A stretch of 64,000 bases of DNA, taken from Planococcus citri. Taxonomy: Eukaryota; Arthropoda; Insecta; Hemiptera; Pseudococcidae. Under the pieces are notes generated by a model. That model was not told where the DNA came from and ran no database searches. It worked only from the letters and a program-made list of their open reading frames with translations. Made by a program: the position numbers and the translations under genes. The stretch covers positions 10,962,559 to 11,026,558 of the forward strand of contig NC_088680.1 of assembly GCF_950023065.1 (NCBI RefSeq). Direction: 5' to 3'. Below are positions 1 through 11,600 of this stretch, one piece after another; positions within the stretch are counted from its first letter, which is position 1; each line of letters begins with the position of its first letter.

Positions 1-262
1 TTTTTTTTGAATTTTGGGGTCCCATCGCCTCTTTCTTGAAGAGGAAGAAGTTTTCGAAACCAGAATCATTCGCCTCAGAGAACCTTTAACGTTTTCATCC
101 CCCCCCCCCCACCTTATAACTTTTTTAATACTTAGATAATCAATTTTCAAAAATACTCCAAAAAAGAAACGAATTATGAGCGCATTATCTTGTGAAATGA
201 CGAGAAGTAATTCATTGGTCAAATTTACCCCCCCCCCACCAGGGCACTCCTATACTTACTTT
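1..262. other. Intergenic sequence with poly-C tracts, no gene seen
   Basis: AT-rich DNA with two runs of C (around 100-110 and 229-237). Short open frames here show no domain, codon bias or splice context. Nothing is annotated as coding. Confidence 0.5.
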
Positions 263-640
263 AAGCCTGGTATAGACGATCCAATATATTTGACAAACTC
301 GATTTGTCAAATCAAATTGAATTTAATCAAACATATTCGGTTGTGTGGACGCTCTGATGATGTCTTTCTCAAATTTTTAACGTTTTGTTGATCGGAGACA
401 CCATAGACACAACTCTGAAAATAATTCTGAAAATATAAATAATTTCTATTTTCAGAATTGGTGTCATCGATCAACAAAACGTTGAAAATTTGGAAAAAAA
501 ACTAAGATTATCAGAGCGTTTACATGATCTAATATATTTGACTTTCCATGCAACCAAATATATGTTGATAAATTTTATCAACGATGTCAATTTGACAAAC
601 CTGGTTTGTCAAATATATTGGATCGTCTATACCAGGCTTT
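263..640. mobile_element. Foldback (hairpin) MITE-like element
   Basis: The first roughly 40 bases, starting AAGCCTGGTATAGACGATCC, recur inverted at 601-640. Much of the interior also pairs: the segment around 335-395 containing AACGTTTTGTTGATCG is mirrored around 455-500. It has no coding capacity, so it is read as a non-autonomous DNA transposon. The target-site duplication is unclear. A degenerate relative of the arm, with the word AATATATTTGACAAA, lies near 980-1020. Confidence 0.7.
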
Positions 641-1414
641 AGTTACTTTTGAAATTTTATTTTTTGAAAATATAAAATTTTTAGAGATTTTTCAGCATTG
701 GAAAATGGAGATAGATTTATTTTATTTATAAAATATCATTCGGTGAAAAAATGTTCATCAATGGGACTTGAAACGAGTCATAAAGTGGTCAGCAATTACA
801 AAGAAATAAATCATAAGTTGGCCGTATAATGATTCTAGAGTTACTCCAATGTAGGTATAGTTTCCCTTAATTATTTCCTCTGATTCCACTAAAAATTGGG
901 TATTTGAATCTCTCTTCTCCCCTCTCCTTGGACCATTTATTTGAAAAGTGAATGGTCAAAAGCTGGGTCCACACGGTCCAATATTCTAATATATTTGACA
1001 AATCTGGGGATTTGTCACTCAGATATATAACATTTGATGAGAAAATTAGTTGTTAGAATGTGGTTTGAGATAGGAATTATAATTATCGTTTTATGAGTGA
1101 AGTCGTTTTACGAAATAGCTTAACGTACCTTCTTTTTTTTTTGAATGAGAAATATATTGAGGCCATATCAAAGCCCTCTCTCTCCTCGCCCAAATTTTTA
1201 ATATGCAATTTATTGACAAATACACGGTTACTCGACTCGACTAAAAATATTCCTTTTTTCTATCTTTATTTTCGTGGTTGTGATATTGATAACATTTCAC
1301 TTTTTTAAAATTTCAAATGTGAATTTTTGTCGATCACATGAATTATTTATTTTTTAAAAATGATGTGATAGTTCGAATTTGTAACTGCTTGATATATTTT
1401 TTCGATAATATTGT
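641..1414. other. Intergenic region upstream of the membrane-protein gene
   Basis: AT-rich sequence with a fragment of the neighbouring foldback family at about 970-1025. It should contain the promoter of the plus-strand gene that starts at 1415 or 1448, but no clear core promoter motif can be named. The short ORF at 1093-1308 looks random. Confidence 0.45.
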
Positions 1415-1447
1415 ATGGTAATCGCGAATACCTACTTGACTATAAAT

Positions 1448-2742
1448 ATGGAAGGTTACTACAACAATATGTTTCAACAAACTTCCGCCGGCAGAAGAGG
1501 AAGCAGTACTATTGATCGAATCACCGATCCTGAAACGGTGACTAGTTATTTATGCGGATATAGTTTACGTGTTTGCACTCTTTATTTGCTATGGATCCAT
1601 TTGGTAAGTACAAATACGAGTACACCTTCGTGGAGTTTCTGTCTCCTCACTCCTGTAAAAATGACAGCATGGTAACATTTTCTAAAACTCTGAACGATTT
1701 TTAATTGATAACTTGTTCGCAGGTATTCGATATGTTTGTATTGGGAATATCGATGATAGCAGCGACTATTATTTCTTTTGATTTTTACGAGACCCAAGAG
1801 TCAAATGCCACTTTGTATACTATGACAGCGAATAAAAATAAATTATTCGATATCGATATGTATTCCAAAGGTTTGTATGAGGTATTTTCAAACGCAACCG
1901 ATTGAGTACATATTATTTTCAAATGAATAGAATTGTTTTTAATTTTTGTTTTTTTTTTTTACGTTCAGGTACGGGCACAAATTTGATATTTATGGCGAGA
2001 AAACTGATCGAGATGATTTTCAGTTTTTTCATATTGGATGCGTTCATCGTAGCCATGACTTTATGCGGTGTTTACTTGGTAGGTAATGATAATAATCACG
2101 ATCGTGATCGTCCGAAGAGATGACTTCTACTACCTATCATAAAGGTCCTGGTCCATAATATTCATACCAAAGCTATTGTATGTACATGTTTCAGGATAAA
2201 ATAGTATTAATAGTACCTTACATAGTGCCAATATTTACGAATATCCTTTTGTGGTTCATCCTGATAATCGCCGAAATATTTTTCATCGTGACACAACAAA
2301 TGAGTGGCAGTTGGTTGGTGCTCATTGCCGTATTGTTATTGTTAGGTACGTGAGTGATTTTTTTTTTTTTTTTAAATATCTTTTTACCGAATTTGCTGCA
2401 GGTTTTGAAGATCGATTTGAGTATCTAGGTACCTTATTGTGGGCTAATTTTTTTAAATTTTATTTTGCAGTCAAAGATTTGTACAGATTCACGGTGCTGT
2501 ATTCGTACTTCCATATGATTGGAAAGCATTACTTTGCTCCTAAACTTCGAACGCCCAAGTATTTGACGACTCAGTCGCCCCATTATCCTCATAAAACCGT
2601 CGAGATGGGTACGAAGATGGCGATGCCGGTGACGACGACGACGACGACTACCGAGGCTCCTTTGGTGGTATCGTCGCAAGAGATAGCATCCTCGGATCAT
2701 TCGAGCGACGAAGATGATATTATTTCTATTACAGATATTTGA
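1448..2742 (+). CDS. LAPTM-like multi-pass membrane protein, six exons
   Basis: Exons read at 1448-1603, 1723-1870, 1969-2078, 2195-2345, 2402-2428 and 2471-2742. Every junction is GT-AG and the phases chain exactly (0, 1, 0, 1, 1), giving 287 residues. An in-frame upstream ATG at 1415 would add 11. The protein has a short polar N-terminus, then about four hydrophobic segments: the exon 1/2 junction, exon 3 (FFILDAFIVAMTLCGVYL), and two in exon 4. The C-terminal region of about 90 residues is soluble, with a Thr run and an acidic end (SSDEDD). Size and helix spacing resemble lysosomal LAPTM4/5 proteins and the small four-helix LAPTM-like proteins common in insects, which act in endo-lysosomal membranes. 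The family call is inference; the gene structure is seen directly. It is unrelated to the minus-strand locus next door. Confidence 0.75.
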
Positions 2743-3474
2743 GATTGTTGATCGTGTGTATAAAATGATATTTGTTTGAATGTAATATTATCATTATTTT
2801 TTTGTTTTTATGCGGCGTTTTTGTTTTATTGGTTTGGTCTGTTTCAATCTTCCATTTAGTGTAAGGTTATCTATTTTATTCGCCAGTCCTCATTCCCCAT
2901 CTCCACTCGATTCAACAACCTTACTCATTCTACATCTACATTATATGTTTTACAGGGTCTTTAATAATATCTGACACAGCTACCAATTTTTTTTCTGAAA
3001 AATGCGGGTTGGCAGAGTTGCAACTTATCAAAACACAATGATCAATGTCGCCAACCCACATAAAATTCTCTCTAGCTATGCCCAATACGTATTATTGGTG
3101 ACCTTGTAAGTTGGGATTTTAATTCTGGAAAACCAGCAATGGTTTTGGGATTTCGCCCTTTTAAAACGTCTGGGAATGTCACTTTAAAAAAAAAAATTTA
3201 TCGCTCCTGATTGCTGAATTAGTCGAATACTCGAAAATCAGTCTGAAACGGACGACGAGGGATAACTTAGTCTTCGTAGAGGGGTAATTCTCAAAAAAAA
3301 AAGTCAATTTTGAAATGAATAATTTTGAATAACAAAAATATTTTTTTTGGAAAATTCAAGTAGGAATCATTTATATAGGTGCCCCAGATGCCTTTTTCTA
3401 GTGTTGGCCTCAATTCAATCCCCCTACAGTGGACCATAGACCCCCAAAAACGGTGATAATTAGGATTCGACCCT
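2743..3474. other. 3' flank and intergenic DNA, nothing recognised
   Basis: Holds the 3' UTR of the upstream membrane-protein gene, then AT-rich sequence with poly-A and poly-T tracts. No exact AATAAA is evident soon after the stop codon. No coding or repeat structure is recognised. Confidence 0.45.
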
Positions 3475-3815
3475 CATCAATGTGTAATATATCGATTGAT
3501 ATGCTTTCGAGGTCGTAGAATTCGAATGTGGATTAATTTTTTTGTATAGGTGGAGAGTGAGGCTCGGGGAGGGGGAAAATTTCAAATTTTGCTTATATAT
3601 CATGCAATATGCCGATTGATATGTTTTCAAGGTCGTAGAGTTCAAATCTGGAGTTAGTTTTTTGGTAGGGATTAGTGTTGAGGCGTGGGGAGGGGAAAAT
3701 GTCGAATTTTGCTTATATAACCGTGTAATATGTCGAGGTCGTAGAGTTCGAACCTAGAGTTATTTTCTTGGTAGGGTTGGGAGGTGAGACGTGGAGAGGT
3801 GAAAAATTCCAAATA
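3475..3815. repeat. Tandem repeat, about three copies of a 121-bp unit
   Basis: The words TGTAATAT...TCGATTG and GAGGTCGTAGA recur near 3482, 3603 and 3723, each followed by a GGGGAGGGG-type stretch and TTTGCTTATATA. The copies are diverged. The array abuts the transposon remnant on its right and probably belongs to the same element, whose full-length relative at 26.3-27.4 kb also carries internal tandem repeats. Confidence 0.65.
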
Positions 3816-4373
3816 TTCGTGTTCAGCGTCGCCGAAAACATACAATTCGATATATCACATGCCCCAGATTTTCTTTTGAAAGTTTCACCCAAAATTGGGG
3901 GTGGGGGTGCTCCCCTCCGTCAACGAGTGCCATCTCGAAACCTAAATATTTCAAAAAAGTATCAAAATGCACATCTATGGAAATTTTTTCAAAATTTTAA
4001 ATGGTAGCTCCCACTTACAGCGCCATTTTGAAATTTGAACTTTCAAATTGAAAGTTCAACTTTCAAATTTTGAAAATTTCAAAATGCTTAAAAAGTTCAA
4101 AATTCAATGCCCTTTCGAACTGTGAAATCAGTTTTGATCAAAGTGTCATAGTTTTGGAGGAATCGGCTGCTGAAGTTGAGTACCTCGAGACAATGTGAAA
4201 ATAATCGAAGCCCCCCCCCCCACCCACCCCTAAGGGGGATGGGACCAAACTGATTGCGGCTTTCTTACTTACTGGGTGGGTAGATATTGTAAAAAAAATT
4301 TGAGCGAAATCGAAAGACATGACTTTCAAAATCGCCTTTTTTTGGTTGAGTTGACATGGAATGACCCCTTACT
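3815..4373. mobile_element. Truncated copy of the GGGTCATTCC terminal-repeat element
   Basis: Matches the right half of the complete element at 26259-27398 in the same orientation. Shared landmarks include ATTCGTGTTCAGCG, ATTGGGGGTG, TTTCGAACTGTGAAATCAG, a C-run, and a terminus reading TTGACATGGAATGACCCC. The left terminal repeat is missing, so this copy is 5'-truncated or rearranged. The ORFs inside are not conserved between the two copies. Confidence 0.7.
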
Positions 4374-5491
4374 TACTGGACATTATTTGATTTTTAACAC
4401 GTAATAAATGTGTACTCATCAACATTTCCATGAGAACAGTGGACCAGTGCAGCCACTCACCAGAAAAGAATGTTGGATTAAAGCTCTTTGTGTTGGATTG
4501 GAAAGCTAGCAAAAATAATTAAAAACTGTTCTAAAATTGACGCAAAAACTGGACAATTTTCAAATGTGAAATGTGAGCTTCCTATGGACTTATTGCAATT
4601 GCAATTTGCACAATAATATACTTACCTTTGTGCTCTATGTTGATGAGAATGTGTCAATTTTTCCAACAAAAAAAAAATTAAGTTCATGACACTCCAGAAC
4701 ATTTCTTTTCAAAAACATGGCGTGCGACAGGCAAGTCGAAGAACATTTGGGGTATAAAATCGAATGTACACCAATGAAAGGAAGGTCTAAAAATCTCAAT
4801 ATCATGTACACGAATTTTACCTTTTTTTGAGAATCACCCAGAGACTTATTTTCAAATGCAAATTTTTTTAAAACAGCAAAATATATTCCCCTATTGCTCT
4901 TAATCGACATGTTTTGAAGCTCAACAGTTTTTGATTTGTTAAAAATGTTATTAAGAGCTTCGAAAACTTTTTAAATTTTAGAGTATACCCTAAGGAAAAA
5001 AAATGATCATGACAAAATTTGTTTATTTTTTTGGTGTAGCGTTCATTTCCGCATTCATTTTTTTCATCGCGATTTTTTGAAATTAAAACTCATTTGTAGC
5101 CCCTTCAATTTGCAAGTTGGGCAAAAAGTCATTATAGGTAATTTTGTTTTTTTTTTAAATGATTCTCAACATTTTCAACGAATTTCTGCAATTTTGATAG
5201 GTATACTTACATTGATAATCAAAATGTTACAACGATACACTTCTCAAAATCTTCTTACATCGATATCTTTGCAGTAGGTATATCAATAATCAATGCTTTG
5301 CACCACTAACGAGAATAGAGTAGGTAGATTCAACTTGAACAACATAGCAACATCTACTGAGTGAATCCATGGAAATGAAACTAATGTAATATATTTGAAC
5401 ACGTATAAACACATGAAACAAATTTCTATATGGTATTCTGTTTAAAACATTCTTATAAGACATACCTAATTACCTACCTACACGTAAATTT
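4374..5491. other. Intergenic DNA downstream of gene 1
   Basis: AT-rich sequence between the transposon remnant and the 3' end of gene 1. A minus-strand open frame at 4635-4910 (91 codons) has no recognisable domain and no splice or homologous context, so it is not called. No Ig exon is present here, although gene 1's leader and LDLa exons resemble those that precede Ig exons in genes 2 and 3. Confidence 0.4.
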
Positions 5492-7345
5492 TCAACTTTG
5501 ACGGTTCATTTTCTTCTGTAGATCTTCTTTTATAGCATTTATTTCTTTGAGTTTCGCTATTTTCCGTGCTTTCCGCGTTCTTTCAGCATCTATATTATTC
5601 TGGTTTTCTTTTGGGGGTCCTCCAATTTCACTTAGTGGTACTTTCAGTAGGTTTTGTTCTTCTGCGAATACTTGCTTTAATCTCCTTTCTAAACATTCTG
5701 TTAAAAATCCATTTCCAGCACATTATTGTTATTGCATTCAGCACATTCACTGTTTTCATACATATCTAATGAATGTTATTATGATCATTGTTTTTACCTT
5801 TACTGTCTGTATCTTCATCTTCATTTTGTGAGCAATCTTTTTTCCCATTGCAGAAGTGACGTATATGGATATAACTGCCATCATTACATGTAAACCCTTA
5901 CACAAAAGTTCAAATTATTCAAATAGTTTTCTTGCAACAAGGTTCTTTTTTTTTAAACTTAATATAAAATGTGCTTAAATTACTCATGCCCGGGGCCGCG
6001 CAGAGAAAATCCGGGCCGGGGGGGCAAAAAAATACAAGTCACGCTATTTGGGAGGGAGTGCATCGTCCTTTTGCCGACTTAAGATTGCAATTTTTGTCGC
6101 AATAATCAAAATTTAACGTACTGAGCACTGTGGTATCAATAAATTCTAAAAATGTAGTAGTTTTGATCAGGGAAAATGAAAAATTTGCATTTTTTATATG
6201 GTATGCTGTGCTTTCTGGAATTTTCCTGTTTTTCGCGAGTGCAAAAGTTTTGGAAAATTTGTAGTTCGAAAAGTAGAACAACGTCAATTTAAATGTAAAA
6301 GTTCGGTTTTCCTAATCTCAACTCTTTCTAAATTTCAAGTATAAGGGGAAAGAAAGGAATCAAATTGGCCCGAGCGAGGCGAGGGCAAAAGCTTTTCAAA
6401 TAGTTTCAAGAAGTAAAACAGCAGTAATTTTGATGTGAAACGTCCGTTTTTCCGCCAGTTCCGCCAATTACATTTTTAAAAGTTGAAACAAACATACTTT
6501 CAAAGCACAAAATTATTTGAGAAATATAAAATAAGAAATTTAGCGCGAGCGAAGCGAGGGCAAAAGCTTCTGAAAAAAATACGAATTTTGAGAATAGATT
6601 GGTCATGGCAAATTCCGAATTTCCAAGGTCCCTAATTGAACATTCGAATCATTCGTTCATTCGTTCGTTCGTTCGTGTTCCGTATTACACTAAGTATATT
6701 CATGTTGTGAACATAGTACATCCAAAAAAGGAAAACATTTCATCCGGACAGGATCTTTTAGATTTTCATACCTGAATTAATAAACATAACTAGCCCTCCT
6801 TCATTGGTTTTCGTCTCCATTGTCACTTCGTAGAATTTCGCGCAAAATACCTAAACAGAAAAATTTATCTCATTCACGAGGTTCATTCAATGACCAATAT
6901 GACCAAAGTTGAAAATACATACAAAAAATTGAATCATTGGTCATGTTTTCAAGGAGTATGGCTGGTTACAATAGATGATATGATATACGTCCTATCCTTG
7001 GATTTTGAAACAAACTATTGCAAGTTGATTTCTTGTGATGTAAAACCCTCGTGATGAAATTTTTAGATCGCTATCACGCATTTAACCTCTCCAAAAGGAA
7101 TTAAATTGCAATTTCAGTTGACAATTTCGCTCCTTTTGAAGGAGTTAAGAGTAAGGTAACGATCTAAAAATTCAATCATAATCGTTTTATGCATCACAAG
7201 GAGCAATTTCCAGTGCTTAGTTTCAAAATCCAAGAATAGAGCCGAATCACATATTGTACCCAGCTGGGTTTTTCGGTGAGTTTTTTTTTATAAATTGATG
7301 AAACTTATTGAGTACACTTACCAATAGCAAAATAATGCGGATCAT
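5492..7345 (-). CDS. Gene 1: small secreted LDLa-domain protein, four exons
   Basis: Minus-strand exons: 7322-7345 (MIRIILLL), 6772-6850, 5798-5896 and 5492-5697, with GT-AG junctions and phases 0, 1, 1 giving 135 residues. The N-terminus (MIRIILLLVFCA) is a short signal peptide. Residues 35-67 form an LDL-receptor class A core (TCNDG, FCNGKKDC, NEDED). The last exon supplies the closing Cys (KECLERR), then about 65 polar, Lys/Glu-rich, probably helical residues ending MNRQS. LDLa modules usually bind ligands or calcium outside the cell. Exons 1-3 are paralogous to those heading genes 2 and 3, but the last exon is unique to this copy and no Ig exons follow. The start is fixed by homology of the ATG exon in all copies. 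The last intron is only about 100 bp, and its acceptor has a weak pyrimidine tract, so exon 4 is the least certain. Confidence 0.65.
5998..6640. repeat. Diverged tandem repeat insertion in a gene 1 intron
   Basis: Starts with a GC-rich stretch (CCCGGGGCCGCG and nearby GGGCCGGGGGGG). The motif GCGAGCGAAGCGAGGGCAAA then recurs in diverged form near 6235, 6370 and 6543, each time followed by related AAAAGTAGAACA- or AAGTAAAACAG-like sequence, giving a unit of roughly 150-170 bp. The corresponding introns of genes 2 and 3 are only about 0.13-0.15 kb, so this is an insertion. A microsatellite of CGTT/CATT units follows at 6645-6677. Confidence 0.6.
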
Positions 7346-8645
7346 TATGCCACTTTCCACCGAACACCCACTATCACAATGTTTTACTTTGAACAATAAA
7401 AATCTCACTAGTTACCAATATTCTCGATTGCAAGTTCATCAAGTTGAAATACATGAAACGTATTGATACCAAGTTTTATTTTCGCTTTGCAGATTGCGAG
7501 TGCTTCATCAAAACACCTACGTGTTCCCGGAAATTAGTAAATTAATCCAGATGTGTAGCTGTGTACTAATACACAGATATAGCTGATTAAAACTTATCGT
7601 TGACGACATTCGGTATCACAAAATTGAAAAAGTCGGTAAAATGACGAACAAAATCACGGGTAAATTGAGGACTCGTTTCCTTTTTTCATACGATATAAAT
7701 TGATTATACGCTATTTTTAAAAATAATACACCTACTCTCGATATGCTACTACCTCCCACCACGTGAGTTTTTCATTTTTTATCCAATCTCGTGTACTTTG
7801 AGCAATGCGATATTCATAATTTTAAATAACGAATTGATCACTGATCAGATATTCTTCATGTAATTATGATTCGAATCACGTATCATGAATCACTGTTCAA
7901 AAAAAAAAAGTGATTCGATTCATTTTCTCGAATTAATCACGGAATTTTCGAAAAATCTTTGATTTTTAACACGTGTTTTATGAATGATAAATTCTATAAA
8001 TTTATTCAGCTGTTGCTTTTTCATTGTGTTGGCGAATTATAATCTTCAATTCATGCAAAATTATTCCTTCAGGTTATCATTGAAAATTACAGTAAATTGA
8101 CGAAAAATCATCATAAGTGGATAAAGTGATGCTACAATTCAATTTGTTCGTAAAATATTTTTATTTAGAGAAAAGTCGGTCTTCTCACGCTAAATGCGTG
8201 AATGTTTTTTTAAAATTGAACTCGTACAAAACATTTTGATTTATATTTTATTTTTTTGTTTTTTCACCATAAGAATGTTTTGCTCGCGTTTACTTGGATC
8301 TAAATCAGATCTGATCAATTTATTTAGACGTGATCAGATCTGATAAAGGCGACTTGATTGGATCTCACCCAATTTGAATACATCTGATTAGACCTGATTA
8401 GCTCCCATCATTCTCCCCTACAGGAACATTACAAAAATTGCATACAAAATTGAAATGCCATAATTTTAAGTTTTCTTTTTAAAAAGGTAGCAAATTATAT
8501 ATAAACTGAAATCCTATACTTAATTCTGTAAAAGTATGTTTATATATATAAATGTACTATAGCCTATAGGTATAGGTACTAAATTCTTATATCTACATAA
8601 TTATGCTCTATTGACACTGTTTCAGTCGCGTGGATTCCATTCCCT
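7346..8645. other. Gene 1 upstream region and gene 2 downstream region
   Basis: The first 120 bases align with the sequence upstream of the ATG exons in the other copies (word TTGATCAA, then a CGAATG-type block on the minus strand), so they include the presumed gene 1 promoter and 5' UTR. Around 7590-7690 is a decayed relic of the exon seen intact at 22839-22972; its acceptor is lost. A TCTGATTAGATC-rich stretch at 8300-8410 has a counterpart at 23585-23650. A minus-strand AATAAA at 8247-8252 could serve gene 2. Confidence 0.45.
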
Positions 8646-8668
8646 TCACTTTTTTTCGGTGATTTCGT
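8646..8668 (-). CDS. Gene 2 candidate terminal exon
   Basis: Acceptor TTTTATTTTCAG, then ACGAAATCACCG. In phase 1 it gives DEITEKK and a stop, closing the protein without a membrane anchor. The counterpart at 23873-23877 in gene 3 stops after one residue, which weakens the case that the tail itself is under selection. A more distant terminal exon cannot be excluded. Confidence 0.4.
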
Positions 8669-11600
8669 CTGAAAATAAAAAAATAAAAAGTCACATTTCA
8701 CCACAATAGAACAAAATTGGGCAAAATTGAGGAGCATTCATTTTCGTTATTTTAAAGAAATTGAAAAGTAGGTACATTCGAGTAAAGGTCGAATTTAAGG
8801 TACTTTTAATGGATTAACTGCTTTCATTCAGTGGTTTGTGGTTTCTATTTGTCGTCTTTACATAGGTAGTTTTGTTTCATAAATCCGAAAAAGTGCAGAA
8901 TTTCTATAAGAGCCTTTAACAATAAGATGGTAAAATCCGCACTCTTTTTAAATTGGTCCGAAACGCATCCAAAAGATTAGTTCGATGTGAAACCATCTCA
9001 AACATTTTTCGAGTTGACCCCCACCCTACCCCACCACACCCCACCCCAACCCGAATAATGTCCTCTAATAAATATTCAAAACAGTAGTCGCGGTAGGGTC
9101 GGGCACGTTGAACCACCGGGCAGGTTGAACCAGAGGCCATAACTTTTTTCCTATTGTATGTAAAAATGTGGTTTCAACGTTTATTTGTTGGTAACACTGA
9201 ACTGTATTTTCATACGAAAATTCATCACTGTAGCACAAAAATCCGATGAGTAAAGTCAAAAAAAGTACTTTTTCAATGAAAAAAAAACGAAAAAAAATAA
9301 TTTTGCCGGCAGGAAAGTTCGAATTCTGGTAAAAGTTTCAATTTTTAAGAGATCAGCGTTACTTATTAGTTATTATTGATGCTGTATACATTGGCGTCAT
9401 GTTTCTTCAATAAAATCTATTGTAAGTGTATCACTCTTTTTATGCATCTGCTATGAGTAATGCATGTGCAAAACGGGCAGCTTGAACCACTACCTCTTGT
9501 GACCATCCCTATCAGGAATTTCAATTTTTTCATTCATTTTTCAGATCATACCATAGCAAATAACTTATAATTACATTCCCCAGTCTCTGTGATCTTGATT
9601 AAGCATTAATTTCACATATACACTCCATGGTTATCAATCATCATGGTTCAATGTGCCCTCTTATGTAAATTCTATGTTGGTTCAATGTGCCCGAGGGGGT
9701 GGTTCAATGTGCCCGGAGCATTGGGCACATTGAACCAAAAATGGACGCCACTTTAAAATTTTTTTCTGAAAAAACTTACCGATCAAAATCCTTTAAACTC
9801 CTAGGGTTTATAGCCAAAATATCAAGCTTCAATTTAAAACTTATTTGAGCATTCTAGGTTCAAAACTTTTGAAGCAATGATGAAAAAACCTAAAACTGGT
9901 TCAATGTGCCCGACCCTACTGTACCTATTTAAATATCATGTATAGGTACTTACTTGCTTTTTTTATATGTATTCTTTTTACCCGCGGAGGGCTTTAATTT
10001 TTCGATTTTGCTCAAGTTAAGCGGGCGGTTTTCGGAGACAACGTGATTTCAAAGTGGAGGGTTAAATTTTCCAGGAATATGAAAATGAAATAAAAATAAA
10101 AATCCGCATTTTGAGTCATATACTTACGTATATACGTGGTACGTTCCTTCCTACCTATAGTGACTATTTCTGCGAAAATTTTAAAAATGTTGGATCATTT
10201 TCTTCGGTGACAGAAAATATTGAATTTTGAGCACATTCAGTCATAGTGGGAGGATAGGAATTGACTCCAAAAAAATGTTGAGATGGTTTTGATAATCGAA
10301 AATCTACAAATACTAAACGAACCTTAAAAATATACCTATTCTTTTATGATTTTCTATTGCGTATGATCGATTAATCAAATCCCAAAAATGGATTCATTGC
10401 GTCATTTCTGCTTTTGTTTGTGAAAATTGAACTTTTAAAAATCGATTTTATGATTTCCAATTTCTATCATGCCTGAAGGATGATACATATTTTCAAAGAT
10501 GATCTAGAGGAGTAGGTTGTTCTATTATGACGAATAAACTGGTACCTATATGGGTGGATACGAGTACGTACAATGAATTTCGTACCTATACTTTACCAGC
10601 AGCGACTATTTGAAAAGAACACGCTGTTATTTGCTTTCCAATAGTATTTCTGGCTTTGCAAGATAATATACCAAATTCTGAATCTGATTTTGGCGTGTAG
10701 TTGAAAAACGGATCCTGCTGCGTTGCGATAAAATTTGGTTCCTGGTCTGATTTCATATCATCGGAACTATTCAATGACCATATAAATTCTATCGGAGGAG
10801 GATTGGCGTTAACTTCGCAATTCAGTAAAACTGTTTCCTGTTTGAGGGCACGGTGTATTTCGGTCTCATTTTTTTTACATATCGGCGTATCTGAATGATA
10901 AGGGAAAAAATGAACATGTACAGAAATAAATTGTGTAACTGTAAGTATAGGTACCTACTTATGTTATTCTTCTCCCAAGTTTTCAACTTCTAGTGAAATG
11001 CAGAATTCTCGCATATTGATCGAAAAGTATAAAGTTGACCGCCCCCCCCCCTTAAATTACACTAGGCAACGGCATATTTGTGTTCGGGTTGAAAATGGGC
11101 TTAATCGATAGTTTAGACCCTAAAACAAAAAACAGAGTGGGGATTTTCAATTTGAGTTGTTTTTGTAGTCAGGAGAGATGACCAAAGTTGCAAAAATGAC
11201 CTTTTTTGCCCTATTTCACGAGTTTGTGGAGACATCAGTATCATGTTTAAAAAAAAACCAAGGTCATATTCGGATTCTACGCACTTTTTTAAGTAAACAT
11301 CTTTACCGGATTTTTGATTTTCGAACATTCAAGCGCATACGGAAGATTTTCGTTTGTAACACGAAATTTTTACTGCACGAGAACCTCGCCCGCGCGAACA
11401 CGGTTCCGCGCCACGATTACATCGTGGAGTAACGCCAGCGTCGCGCGCTCCGAGTTTTAAAATATGTTACAAACAAAAATCTTCCGTACGCGCTTGAAAC
11501 TTCGAAAATCAAAAATCCGGCGAAATTGTTTACTTAAAAAAGTGCGTAGAATCCGAATATGGCCTTGGTTTTTTTTGAAACATAATACTGATGTCTCCAC

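Noticed and set aside
4635..4910. 91-codon minus-strand ORF
   Set aside because: No domain, no homologous copy near the other units, and no splice partner. It was considered as a missing exon of gene 1 but the phase and position do not fit.
7590..7640. Functional terminal exon homologous to 22839-22972
   Set aside because: The splice acceptor is lost and an early TAA is present, so it is treated as a relic. The same holds for 39500-39545.
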